Assembly: GCA_935421135.1 (NCBI GenBank)
Contig: OW285194.1
Coordinates: 434,001 to 498,000, forward strand
DNA length: 64,000 nt
DNA from: Bugulina stolonifera
Taxonomy: Eukaryota; Bryozoa; Gymnolaemata; Cheilostomatida; Bugulidae
Reading direction: 5' to 3'
Position numbers and translations under genes: made by a program. Positions 33,852-47,301 of this stretch are shown piece by piece. Position 1 is the first letter of the stretch. Each line of letters begins with the position of its first letter. The notes under the pieces are model-generated. The model worked only from the letters and a program-made list of their open reading frames with translations. It was not told the origin of the DNA and did no database searches.

Positions 33852-36586
33852 TCAATGAAACATGACTTTGCATGCAATATTCAACTTTGCAAACATGAAA
33901 CATTATGTCAGATTTGTGATTTTTGTCAAATTCACTTCAGTTATTAGTTTGTAAACTAGTAGAAGATGTTCAATATTGCATAAAAGTAAGTTTTCAGTGT
34001 GTTTTGTACCAAATTGCTGTCTGTAACAATGTGTTTCATTCACTTTTGCAATGTTCAGAATGCATAATTTGAATGAAAATCAATAAAACATGACTTTGCA
34101 TGCAATATACAACTTTGCAAACATGTAAGATAATGGCAGATTTGTGATTTTTGTCAAATTCACTTGAGTTTTTAGTTTGTAAACTAGTAGAAGATGTTCA
34201 ATATTGCATAAAAGTAAGTTTTCAGTTTGTTTTGTACCAAATTGCTGTCTGTAACAATGTGTTTCATTCACTTTTGCAATGTTCAGAATGCATAATTTGA
34301 ATGAAAATCAATAAAACATGACTTTGCATGCAATATACAACTTTGCAAACATGTAAGATAATGGCAGATTTGTGATTTTTGTCAAATTCACTTGAGTTAT
34401 TAGTTTGTAAACTAGTAGAAGATGTTCAATATTGCATAAAAGTAAGTTTTCAGTGTGTTTTGTACCAAATTGCTGTCTGTAACAATGTGTTTCATTCACT
34501 TTTGCAATGTTCAGAATGCATAATTTGAATGAAAATCAATAAAACATGACTTTGCATGCAATATACAACTTTGCAAACATGTAAGATAATGTCAGATTTG
34601 TGATTTTTGTCAAATTCACTTCAGTTATTAGATTGTAAACTAGTAGAAGATGTTCAATATTGCATAAAAGTAAGTTTTCAGTGTGTTTTGTACCAAATTG
34701 CTGTCTGTAACAATGTGTTTCATTCACTTTTGCAATGTTCAGAGGCATAATTTGAATGAAAATAAACAAAACATGACTTTGCATGCAATATTCAACTTTG
34801 CAAACGTGTAAGATGATGTCAGATTGGTGATTTTTGTCAAATTCACTTGAGTTATTAGTTTGTAAACTAGTAGAAGATGTTTAATATTGCATAAAAGTAA
34901 GTTTTCATTGTGTTTTGTGCCAAATTGCTGTCTATAACAATGTGTTTCATTCACTTTTGCAGTAATCAGAGTGCATAATTTGAGTGAAAATCACTAAAAC
35001 ATGACTTTGCATGCAATATTCAACTTTGCAAACATCAAACATAATGTCTGATTTGCGATTTTTGACAAATTCACTTGAGGTATTAGTTTGTAAACTAGTA
35101 GAAGATGTTCAATATTGCATAAAAGTATGTTTTCATTGTGATTTGTACCAAATTGCTGTCTGTAACAATGTGTTTCATTCACTTTTGCAATGTTCAGAAT
35201 GCATAATTTGAATGAAAATCAATGAAACATGACTTTGCATGCAATATTCAACTTTGCAAACATGAAACATTATGTCAGATTTGTGATTTTTGTCAAATTC
35301 ACTTCAGTTATTAGTTTGTAAACTAGTAGAAGATGTTCAATATTGCATAAAAGTAAGTTTTCAGTGTGTTTTGTACCAAACTGCTGTCTGTAACAATGTG
35401 TTTCATTCACTTTTGCAATGTTCAGAGTGCATAATTTGAATGAAAATCAATAAAACATGACTTTGCATGCAATATACAACTTTGCAAACATGTAAGATAA
35501 TGGCAGATTTGTGATGTTTGTCAAATTCACTTGAGTTATTAGTTTGTAAACTAGTAGAAGATGTTCAATATTGCATAAAAGTAAGTTTTCAGTGTGTTTT
35601 ATACCAAATTGCTGTCTGTAACAATGTGTTTCATTCACTTTTGCAATGTTCAGAATGCATAATTTGAATGAAAATCAATAAAACATGACTTTGCATGCAA
35701 TATACAACTTTGCAAACATGTAAGATAATGGCAGATTTGTGATTTTTGTCAAATTCACTTGAGTTATTAGTTTGTAAACTAGTAGAAGATGTTCAATATT
35801 GCATAAAAGTAAGTTTTCAGTGTGTTTTGTACCAAATTGCTGTCTGTAACAATGTGTTTCATTCACTTTTGCAATGTTCAGAATGCATAATTTGAATGAA
35901 AATCAATAAAACATGACTTTGCATGCAATATACAACTTTGCAAACATGTAAGATAATGTCAGTTTTGTGATTTTTGTCAAATTCACTTCAGTTATTAGAT
36001 TGTAAACTAGTAGAAGATGTTCAATATTGCATAAAAGTAAGTTTTCAGTGTGTTTTGTACCAAATTTCTGTCTGTAACAATGTGTTTCATTCACTTTTGC
36101 AATGTTCAGAATGTATAATTTGAATGAAAATCAATAAAACATGACTTTGCATGCAATATACAACTTTGCAAACATGTAAGATAATGTCAGTTTTGTGATT
36201 TTTGTCAAATTCACTTCAGTTATTAGATTGTAAACTAGTAGAAGATGTTCAATATTGCATAAAAGTAAGTTTTCAGTGTGTTTTGTACCAAATTGCTGTC
36301 TGTAACAATGTGTTTCATTCACTTTTGCAATAATCAGAGTTCATAATTTGAGTGAAAATCACTAAAACATGACTTTGCATGCAATATTCAACTTTGCAAA
36401 CATCAAACATAATGTCTGATTTGCGATTTTTGACAAATTTACTTGAGGTATTAGTTTGTAAACTAGTAGAAGATGTTCAATATTGCATAAAAGTATGTTT
36501 TCAGTGTGATTTGTACCAAATTGCTGTCTGTAACAATGTGTTTCATTCACTTTTGCAATGTTCAGAATGCATAATTTGAATGAAAA
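33852..36586. repeat. 14-monomer unit, partial copy 2 (12 monomers)
   Basis: Corresponds to 30661-33395 at an offset of 3,191 bp. The monomer at 36359 is a plain S copy where copy 1 has the chimera. The P-class copy at 34080 has a private GAGTTTTTAG. The order diverges at 36587. Confidence 0.75.
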
Positions 36587-36814
36587 TCAATGAAACATGA
36601 CTTTGCATGCAATATTCAACTTTGCAAACATGAAACATTATGTCAGATTTGTGATTTTTGTCAAATTCACTTCAGTTATTAGTTTGTAAACTAGTAGAAG
36701 ATGTTCAATATTGCATAAAAGTAAGTTTTCAGTGTGTTTTGTACCAAATTGCTGTCTGTAACAATGTGTTTCATTCACTTTTGCAATAATCAGAGTTCAT
36801 AATTTGAATGAAAA
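35903..36814. repeat. 4-monomer tandem unit, copy 1 (912 bp)
   Basis: Order N, N, S, M, repeated at 36815 at an offset of exactly 912 bp. Both copies carry the rare CAGAGTTCATAATTTG junction (G to T relative to CAGAGTGCAT). Copy 1 has a private ACCAAATTTCTG and AATGTATAATT. Confidence 0.85.
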
Positions 36815-37726
36815 TCAATAAAACATGACTTTGCATGCAATATACAACTTTGCAAACATGTAAGATAATGTCAGTTTTGTGATTTTTGTCAAATTCACTT
36901 CAGTTATTAGATTGTAAACTAGTAGAAGATGTTCAATATTGCATAAAAGTAAGTTTTCAGTGTGTTTTGTACCAAATTGCTGTCTGTAACAATGTGTTTC
37001 ATTCACTTTTGCAATGTTCAGAATGCATAATTTGAATGAAAATCAATAAAACATGACTTTGCATGCAATATACAACTTTGCAAACATGTAAGATAATGTC
37101 AGTTTTGTGATTTTTGTCAAATTCACTTCAGTTATTAGATTGTAAACTAGTAGAAGATGTTCAATATTGCATAAAAGTAAGTTTTCAGTGTGTTTTGTAC
37201 CAAATTGCTGTCTGTAACAATGTGTTTCATTCACTTTTGCAATAATCAGAGTTCATAATTTGAGTGAAAATCACTAAAACATGACTTTGCATGCAATATT
37301 CAACTTTGCAAACATCAAACATAATGTCTGATTTGCGATTTTTGACAAATTCACTTGAGGTATTAGTTTGTAAACTAGTAGAAGATGTTCAATATTGCAT
37401 AAAAGTATGTTTTCAGTGTGATTTGTACCAAATTGCTGTCTGTAACAATGTGTTTCATTCACTTTTGCAATGTTCAGAATGCATAATTTGAATGAAAATC
37501 AATGAAACATGACTTTGCATGCAATATTCAACTTTGCAAACATGAAACATTATGTCAGATTTGTGATTTTTGTCAAATTCACTTCAGTTATTAGTTTGTA
37601 AACTAGTAGAAGATGTTCAATATTGCATAAAAGTAAGTTTTCAGTGTGTTTTGTACCAAATTGCTGTCTGTAACAATGTGTTTCATTCACTTTTGCAATG
37701 TTCAGAATGCATAATTTGAATGAAAA
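36815..37726. repeat. 4-monomer tandem unit, copy 2 (912 bp)
   Basis: Repeat of 35903-36814 (N, N, S, M) without the two private changes of copy 1. Confidence 0.85.
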
Positions 37727-39094
37727 TCAATAAAACATGACTTTGCATGCAATATACAACTTTGCAAACATGTAAGATAATGGCAGATTTGTGATTTTTG
37801 TCAAATTCACTTCAGTTATTAGTTTGTAAACTAGTAGAAGATGTTCAATATTGCATAAAAGTAAGTTTTCAGTGTGTTTTGTACCAAATTGCTGTCTGTA
37901 ACAATGTGTTTCATTCACTTTTGCAATGTTCAGAATGCATAATTTGAATGAAAATCAATAAAACATGACTTTGCATGCAATATACAACTTTGCAAACATG
38001 TAAGATAATGGCAGATTTGTGATTTTTGTCAAATTCACTTGAGTTATTAGTTTGTAAACTAGTAGAAGATGTTCAATATTGCATAAAAGTAAGTTTTCAG
38101 TGTGTTTTGTACCAAATTGCTGTCTGTAACAATGTGTTTCATTCACTTTTGCAATGTTCAGAATGCATAATTTGAATGAAAATCAATAAAACATGACTTT
38201 GCATGCAATATACAACTTTGCAAACATGTAAGATAATGGCAGATTTGTGATTTTTGTCAAATTCACTTGAGTTATTAGTTTGTAAACTAGTAGAAGATGT
38301 TCAATATTGCATAAAAGTAAGTTTTCAGTGTGTTTTGTACCAAATTGCTGTCTGTAACAATGTGTTTCATTCACTTTTGCAATGTTCAGAATGCATAATT
38401 TGAATGAAAATCAATAAAACATGACTTTGCATGCAATATACAACTTTGCAAACATGTAAGATAATGTCAGATTTGTGATTTTTGTCAAATTCACTTCAGT
38501 TATTAGATTGTAAACTAGTAGAAGATGTTCAATATTGCATAAAAGTAAGTTTTCAGTGTGTTTTGTACCAAATTGCTGTCTGTAACAATGTGTTTCATTC
38601 ACTTTTGCAATAATCAGAGTGCATAATTTGAGTGAAAATCACTAAAACATGACTTTGCATGCAATATTCAACTTTGCAAACATCAAACATAATGTCTGAT
38701 TTGCGATTTTTGACAAATTTACTTGAGGTATTAGTTTGTAAACTAGTAGAAGATGTTCAATATTGCATAAAAGTATGTTTTCAGTGTGATTTGTACCAAA
38801 TTGCTGTCTGTAACAATGTGTTTCATTCACTTTTGCAATGTTCAGAATGCATAATTTGAATGAAAATCAATGAAACATGACTTTGCATGCAATATTCAAC
38901 TTTGCAAACATGAAACATTATGTCAGATTTGTGATTTTTGTCAAATTCACTTCAGTTATTAGTTTGTAAACTAGTAGAAGATGTTCAATATTGCATAAAA
39001 GTAAGTTTTCAGTGTGTTTTGTACCAAATTGCTGTCTGTAACAATGTGTTTCATTCACTTTTGCAATGTTCAGAATGCATAATTTGAATGAAAA
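37727..39094. repeat. 6-monomer block P, P, P, N, S, M
   Basis: Matches the order at 23366-24733 and, with one substitution, 28837-30204. It links the 912-bp tandem pair to the 16-monomer units that follow. Confidence 0.7.
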
Positions 39095-42000
39095 TCAATG
39101 AAACATGACTTTGCATGCAATATACAACTTTGCAAACATGTAAGATAATGGCAGATTTGTGATTTTTGTCAAATTCACTTGAGTTATTAGTTTGTAAACT
39201 AGTAGAAGATGTTCAATATTGCATAAAAGTAAGTTTTCAGTGTGTTTTGTACCAAATTGCTGTCTGTAACAATGTGTTTCATTCACTTTTGCAATGTTCA
39301 GAATGCATAATTTGAATGAAAATCAATAAAACATGACTTTGCATGCAATATACAACTTTGCAAACATGTAAGATAATGGCAGATTTGTGATTTTTGTCAA
39401 ATTCACTTGAGTTATTAGTTTGTAAACTAGTAGAAGATGTTCAATATTGCATAAAAGTAAGTTTTCAGTGTGGTTTATACCAAATTGCTGTCTGTAACAA
39501 TGTGTTTCATTCACTTTTGCAATGTTCAGAATGCATAATTTGAATGAAAATAAACAAAACATGACTTTGCATGCAATATTCAACTTTGCAAACGTGTAAG
39601 ATGATGTCAGATTGGTGATTTTTGTCAAATTCACTTGAGTTATTAGTTTGTAAACTAGTAGAAGATGTTTAATATTGCATAAAAGTAAGTTTTCATTGTG
39701 TTTTGTGCCAAATTGCTGTCTGTAACAATGTGTTTCATTCACTTTTGCAGTAATCAGAGTGCATAGTTTGAGTGAAAATCAATAAAACATGACTTTGCAT
39801 GCAATATTCAACTTTGCAAACATCAAACATAATGTCTGATTTGTGATTTTTGACAAATTCACTTGAGGTATTAGTTTGTAAACTAGTAGAAGATGTTCAA
39901 TATTGCATAAAAGTATGTTTTCAGTGTGATTTGTACCAAATTGCTGTCTGTAACAATGTGTTTCATTCACTTTTGCAATGTTCAGAATGCATAATTTGAA
40001 TGAAAATCAATGAAACATTACTTTGAATGCAATATTCAACTTTGCAAACATGAAACATAATGTCAGATTTGTGATTTTTGTCAAATTCATTTCAGTTATT
40101 AGTTTGTAAACTAGTAGAAGATGTTCAATATTGCATAAAAGTAAGTTTTCAGTGTGTTTTGTACCAAACTGCTGTCTGTAACAATGTGTTTCATTCACTT
40201 TTGCAATGTTCAGAGTGCATAATTTGAATGAAAATCAATAAAACATGACTTTGCATGCAATATACAACTTTGCAAACATGTAAGATAATGGCAGATTTGT
40301 GATTTTTGTCAAATTCACTTGAGTTATTAGTTTGTAAACTAGTAGAAGATGTTCAATATTGCATAAAAGTAAGTTTTCAGTGTGTTTTGTACCAAATTGC
40401 TGTCTGTAACAATGTGTTTCATTCACTTTTGCAATGTTCAGAATGCATAATTTGAATGAAAATCAATAAAACATGACTTTGCATGCAATATACAACTTTG
40501 CAAACATGTAAGATAATGTCAGATTTGTGATTTTTGTCAAATTCACTTCAGTTATTAGATTGCAAACTAGTAGAAGATGTTCAATATTGCATAAAAGTAA
40601 GTTTTCAGTGTGTTTTGTACCAAATTGCTGTCTGTAACAATGTGTTTCATTCACTTTTGCAATGTTCAGAGGCATAATTTGAATGAAAATAAACAAAACA
40701 TGACTTTGCATGCAATATTCAACTTTGCAAACGTGTAAGATGATGTCAGATTGGTGATTTTTGTCAAATTCACTTGAGTTATTAGTTTGTAAACTAGTAG
40801 AAGATGTTTAATATTGCATAAAAGTAAGTTTTCATTGTGTTTTGTGCCAAATTGCTGTCTGTAACAATGTGTTTCATTCACTTTTGCAGTAATCAGAGTG
40901 CATAGTTTGAGTGAAAATCAATAAAACATGACTTTGCATGCAATATTCAACTTTGCAAACATCAAACATAATGTCTGATTTGTGATTTTTGACAAATTCA
41001 CTTGAGGTATTAGTTTGTAAACTAGTAGAAGATGTTCAATATTGCATAAAAGTATATTTTCAGTGTGATTTGTACCAAATTGCTGTCTGTAACAATGTGT
41101 TTCATTCACTTTTGCAATGTTCAGAATGCATAATTTGAATGAAAATCAATGAAACATGACTTTGCATGCAATATTCAACTTTGCAAACATGAAACATAAT
41201 GTCAGATTTGTGATTTTTGTCAAATTCACTTCAGTTATTAGTTTGTAAACTAGTAGAAGATGTTCAATATTGCATAAAAGTAAGTTTTCAGTGTGTTTTG
41301 TACCAAACTGCTGTCTGTAACAATGTGTTTCATTCACTTTTGCAATGTTCAGAGTGCATAATTTGAATGAAAATCAATAAAACATGACTTTGCATGCAAT
41401 ATACAACTTTGCAAACATGTAAGATAATGGCAGATTTGTGATTTTTGTCAAATTCACTTGAGTTATTAGTTTGTAAACTAGTAGAAGATGTTCAATATTG
41501 CATAAAAGTAAGTTTTCAGTGTGTTTTATACCAAATTGCTGTCTGTAACAATGTGTTTCATTCACTTTTGCAATGTTCAGAATGCATAATTTGAATGAAA
41601 ATCAATAAAACATGACTTTGCATGCAATATACAACCTTGCAAACATGTAAGATAATGTCAGATTTGTGATTTTTGTCAAATTCACTTGAGTTATTAGTTT
41701 GTAAACTAGTAGAAGATGTTCAATATTGCATAAAAGTAAGTTTTCAGTGTGTTTTGTACCAAATTGCTGTATGTAACAATGTGTTTCATTCACTTTTGCA
41801 ATGTTCAGAGTGCAAAATTTGAATGAAACTCAATAAAACTTGACTTTGCATGCAATATACAACTTTGCAAACATGCAAGATAATGTCAGATTTGTGATTT
41901 TTGTCAAATTCACTTGAGTTATTAGTTTGTAAACTAGTAGAAGATGTTCAATATTGCATAAAAGTAAGTTTTCAGTGTGTTTTGTACCAAATTGCTGTCT

Positions 42001-42740
42001 GTAACAATGTGTTTCATCCACTTTTGCAATGTTCAGAGGCATAATTTGAATGAAAATAAACAAAACATGACTTTGCATGCAATATTCAACTTTGCAAACA
42101 TGTAAGATGATGTCAGATTGGTGATTTTTGTCAAATTCACTTGAGTTATTAGTTTGCAAACTAGTAGAAGATGTTCAATATTGCATAAAAGTAAGTTTTC
42201 ATTGTGTTTTGTGCCAAATTGCTGTCTGTAACAATGTGTTTCATTCACTTTTGCAATAATCAGAGTGCATAATTTGAGTGAAAATCACTAAAACATGACT
42301 TTGCATGCAATATTCAACTTTGCAAACATCAAACATAATGTCTGATTTGCGATTTTTGACAAATTTACTTGAGGTATTAGTTTGTAAACTAGTAGAAGAT
42401 GTTCAATATTGCATAAAAGTATGTTTTCAGTGTGATTTGTACCAAATTGCTGTCTGTAACAATGTGTTTCATTCACTTTTGCAATGTTCAGAATGCATAA
42501 TTTGAATGAAAATCAATGAAACATGACTTTGCATGCAATATTCAACTTTGCAAACATGAAACATTATGTCAGATTTGTGATTTTTGTCAAATTCACTTCA
42601 GTTATTAGTTTGTAAACTAGTAGAAGATGTTCAATATTGCATAAAAGTAAGTTTTCAGTGTGTTTTGTACCAAATTGCTGTCTGTAACAATGTGTTTCAT
42701 TCACTTTTGCAATGTTCAGAATGCATAATTTGAATGAAAA
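39095..42740. repeat. 16-monomer higher-order unit, copy 1 (3,646 bp)
   Basis: Opens with a P copy that starts TCAATGAAAC, then an I copy with GGTTTATACC, SST, S with TTTGTG, M with GAATGCAATATTC, P, N (GATTGCAAAC), SST, S, M, I, RL. These twelve monomers recur in order from 42741 at an offset of 3,646 bp. The last four monomers differ between copies. Private here is CATTACTTTGAATGC at about 40017. Confidence 0.88.
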
Positions 42741-45700
42741 TCAATGAAACATGACTTTGCATGCAATATACAACTTTGCAAACATGTAAGATAATGGCAG
42801 ATTTGTGATTTTTGTCAAATTCACTTGAGTTATTAGTTTGTAAACTAGTAGAAGATGTTCAATATTGCATAAAAGTAAGTTTTCAGTGTGTTTTGTACCA
42901 AATTGCTGTCTGTAACAATGTGTTTCATTCACTTTTGCAATGTTCAGAATGCATAATTTGAATGAAAATCAATAAAACATGACTTTGCATGCAATATACA
43001 ACTTTGCAAACATGTAAGATAATGGCAGATTTGTGATTTTTGTCAAATTCACTTGAGTTATTAGTTTGTAAACTAGTAGAAGATGTTCAATATTGCATAA
43101 AAGTAAGTTTTCAGTGTGGTTTATACCAAATTGCTGTCTGTAACAATGTGTTTCATTCACTTTTGCAATGTTCAGAATGCATAATTTGAATGAAAATAAA
43201 CAAAACATGACTTTGCATGCAATATTCAACTTTGCAAACGTGTAAGATGATGTCAGATTGGTGATTTTTGTCAAATTCACTTGAGTTATTAGTTTGTAAA
43301 CTAGTAGAAGATGTTTAATATTGCATAAAAGTAAGTTTTCATTGTGTTTTGTGCCAAATTGCTGTCTGTAACAATGTGTTTCATTCACTTTTGCAGTAAT
43401 CAGAGTGCATAGTTTGAGTGAAAATCAATAAAACATGACTTTGCATGCAATATTCAACTTTGCAAACATCAAACATAATGTCTGATTTGTGATTTTTGAC
43501 AAATTCACTTGAGGTATTAGTTTGTAAACTAGTAGAAGATGTTCAATATTGCATAAAAGTATGTTTTCAGTGTGATTTGTACCAAATTGCTGTCTGTAAC
43601 AATGTGTTTCATTCACTTTTGCAATGTTCAGAATGCATAATTTGAATGAAAATCAATGAAACATGACTTTGAATGCAATATTCAACTTTGCAAACATGAA
43701 ACATAATGTCAGATTTGTGATTTTTGTCAAATTCATTTCAGTTATTAGTTTGTAAACTAGTAGAAGATGTTCAATATTGCATAAAAGTAAGTTTTCAGTG
43801 TGTTTTGTACCAAACTGCTGTCTGTAACAATGTGTTTCATTCACTTTTGCAATGTTCAGAGTGCATAATTTGAATGAAAATCAATAAAACATGACTTTGC
43901 ATGCAATATACAACTTTGCAAACATGTAAGATAATGGCAGATTTGTGATTTTTGTCAAATTCACTTGAGTTATTAGTTTGTAAACTAGTAGAAGATGTTC
44001 AATATTGCATAAAAGTAAGTTTTCAGTGTGTTTTGTACCAAATTGCTGTCTGTAACAATGTGTTTCATTCACTTTTGCAATGTTCAGAATGCATAATTTG
44101 AATGAAAATCAATAAAACATGACTTTGCATGCAATATACAACTTTGCAAACATGTAAGATAATGTCAGATTTGTGATTTTTGTCAAATTCACTTCAGTTA
44201 TTAGATTGCAAACTAGTAGAAGATGTTCAATATTGCATAAAAGTAAGTTTTCAGTGTGTTTTGTACCAAATTGCTGTCTGTAACAATGTGTTTCATTCAC
44301 TTTTGCAATGTTCAGAGGCATAATTTGAATGAAAATAAACAAAACATGACTTTGCATGCAATATTCAACTTTGCAAACGTGTAAGATGATGTCAGATTGG
44401 TGATTTTTGTCAAATTCACTTGAGTTATTAGTTTGTAAACTAGTAGAAGATGTTTAATATTGCATAAAAGTAAGTTTTCATTGTGTTTTGTGCCAAATTG
44501 CTGTCTGTAACAATGTGTTTCATTCACTTTTGCAGTAATCAGAGTGCATAGTTTGAGTGAAAATCAATAAAACATGACTTTGCATGCAATATTCAACTTT
44601 GCAAACATCAAACATAATGTCTGATTTGTGATTTTTGACAAATTCACTTGAGGTATTAGTTTGTAAACTAGTAGAAGATGTTCAATATTGCATAAAAGTA
44701 TGTTTTCAGTGTGATTTGTACCAAATTGCTGTCTGTAACAATGTGTTTCATTCACTTTTGCAATGTTCAGAATGCATAATTTGAATGAAAATCAATGAAA
44801 CATGACTTTGCATGCAATATTCAACTTTGCAAACATGAAACATAATGTCAGATTTGTGATTTTTGTCAAATTCACTTCAGTTATTAGTTTGTAAACTAGT
44901 AGAAGATGTTCAATATTGCATAAAAGTAAGTTTTCAGTGTGTTTTGTACCAAACTGCTGTCTGTAACAATGTGTTTCATTCACTTTTGCAATGTTCAGAG
45001 TGCATAATTTGAATGAAAATCAATAAAACATGACTTTGCATGCAATATACAACTTTGCAAACATGTAAGATAATGGCAGATTTGTGATTTTTGTCAAATT
45101 CACTTGAGTTATTAGTTTGTAAACTAGTAGAAGATGTTCAATATTGCATAAAAGTAAGTTTTCAGTGTGTTTTATACCAAATTGCTGTCTGTAACAATGT
45201 GTTTCATTCACTTTTGCAATGTTCAGAATGCATAATTTGAATGAAAATCAATAAAACATGACTTTGCATGCAATATACAACCTTGCAAACATGTAAGATA
45301 ATGTCAGATTTGTGATTTTTGTCAAATTCACTTGAGTTATTAGTTTGTAAACTAGTAGAAGATGTTCAATATTGCATAAAAGTAAGTTTTCAGTGTGTTT
45401 TGTACCAAATTCCTGTCTGTAACAATGTGTTTCATTCACTTTTGCAATGTTCAGAATGCATAATTTGAATGAAAATCAATAAAACATGACTTTGCATGCA
45501 ATATACAACTTTGCAAACATGTAAGATAATGGCAGATTTGTGATTTTTGTCAAATTCACTTGAGTTATTAGTTTGTAAACTAGTAGAAGATGTTCAATAT
45601 TGCATAAAAGTAAGTTTTCAGTGTGTTTTGTACCAAATTGCTGTCTGTAACAATGTGTTTCATTCACTTTTGCAATGTTCAGAATGCATAATTTGAATGA

Positions 45701-46389
45701 AAATCAATAAAACATGACTTTGCATGCAATATACAACTTTGCAAACATGTAAGATAATGTCAGATTTGTGATTTTTGTCAAATTCACTTCAGTTATTAGA
45801 TTGTAAACTAGTAGAAGATGTTCAATATTGCATAAAAGTAAGTTTTCAGTGTGTTTTGTACCAAATTGCTGTCTGTAACAATGTGTTTCATTCACTTTTG
45901 CAATAATCAGAGTGCATAATTAGAGTGAAAATCACTAAAACATGACTTTGCATGCAATATTCAACTTTGCAAACATCAAACATAATGTCTGATTTGCGAT
46001 TTTTGACAAATTTACTTGAGGTATTAGTTTGTAAACTAGTAGAAGATGTTCAATATTGCATAAAAGTATGTTTTCAGTGTGATTTGTACCAAATTGCTGT
46101 CTGTAACAATGTGTTTCATTCACTTTTGCAATGTTCAGAATGCATAATTTGAATGAAAATCAATGAAACATGACTTTGCATGCAATATTCAACTTTGCAA
46201 ACATGAAACATTATGTCAGATTTGTGATTTTTGACAAAAATTCACTTCAGTTATTAGTTTGTAAACTAGTAGAAGATGTTCAATATTGCATACAAGTAAG
46301 TTTTCAGTGTGTTTTGTACCAAATTGCTGTCTGTAACAATGTGTTTCATTCACTTTTGCAATGTTCAGAATGCATAATTTGAATGAAAA
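42741..46389. repeat. 16-monomer higher-order unit, copy 2 (3,649 bp)
   Basis: First twelve monomers as in copy 1, then P, N, S and an M copy with a 2-bp insertion (GACAAAAATTCAC). Private changes are ACCAAATTCCTG at about 45410 and CATACAAGTAAG at about 46289. Confidence 0.88.
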
Positions 46390-47073
46390 TCAATGAAACA
46401 TGACTTTGCATGCAATATACAACTTTGCAAACATGTAAGATAATGGCAGATTTGTGATTTTTGTCAAATTCACTTGAGTTATTAGTTTGTAAACTAGTAG
46501 AAGATGTTCAATATTGCATAAAAGTAAGTTTTCAGTGTGTTTTGTACCAAATTGCTGTCTGTAACAATGTGTTTCATTCACTTTTGCAATGTTCAGAATG
46601 CATAATTTGAATGAAAATCAATAAAACATGACTTTGCATGCAATATACAACTTTGCAAACATGTAAGATAATGGCAGATTTGTGATTTTTGTCAAATTCA
46701 CTTGAGTTATTAGTTTGTAAACTAGTAGAAGATGTTCAATATTGCATAAAAGTAAGTTTTCAGTGTGGTTTATACCAAATTGCTGTCTGTAACAATGTGT
46801 TTCATTCACTTTTGCAATGTTCAGAATGCATAATTTGAATGAAAATAAACAAAACATGACTTTGCATGCAATATTCAACTTTGCAAACGAGTAAGATGAT
46901 GTCAGATTGGTGATTTTTGTCAAATTCACTTGAGTTATTAGTTTGTAAACTAGTAGAAGATGTTTAATATTGCATAAAAGTAAGTTTTCATTGTGTTTTG
47001 TGCCAAATTGCTGTCTGTAACAATGTGTTTCATTCACTTTTGCAGTAATCAGAGTGCATAATTTGAGTGAAAA

Positions 47074-47301
47074 TCACTAAAACATGACTTTGCATGCAAT
47101 ATTCAACTTTGCAAACATCAAACATAATGTCTGATTTGCGATTTTTGACAAATTTACTTGAGGTATTAGTTTGTAAACTAGTAGAAGATGTTCAATATTG
47201 CATAAAAGTAAGTTTTCAGTGTGTTTTGTACCAAATTGCTGTCTGTAACAATGTGTTTCATTCACTTTTGCAATGTTCAGAATGCATAATTTGAATGAAA
47301 A
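47074..47301 (+). repeat. Chimeric monomer, S-class front and P/N-class rear
   Basis: S diagnostics to CTTGAGGTATTAG, then GTAAGTTTTCAGTGTGTTTT. It resembles 33168-33395 but has AAATTTAC instead of AAATTCAC, so it is likely an independent exchange or one followed by conversion. Confidence 0.75.
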
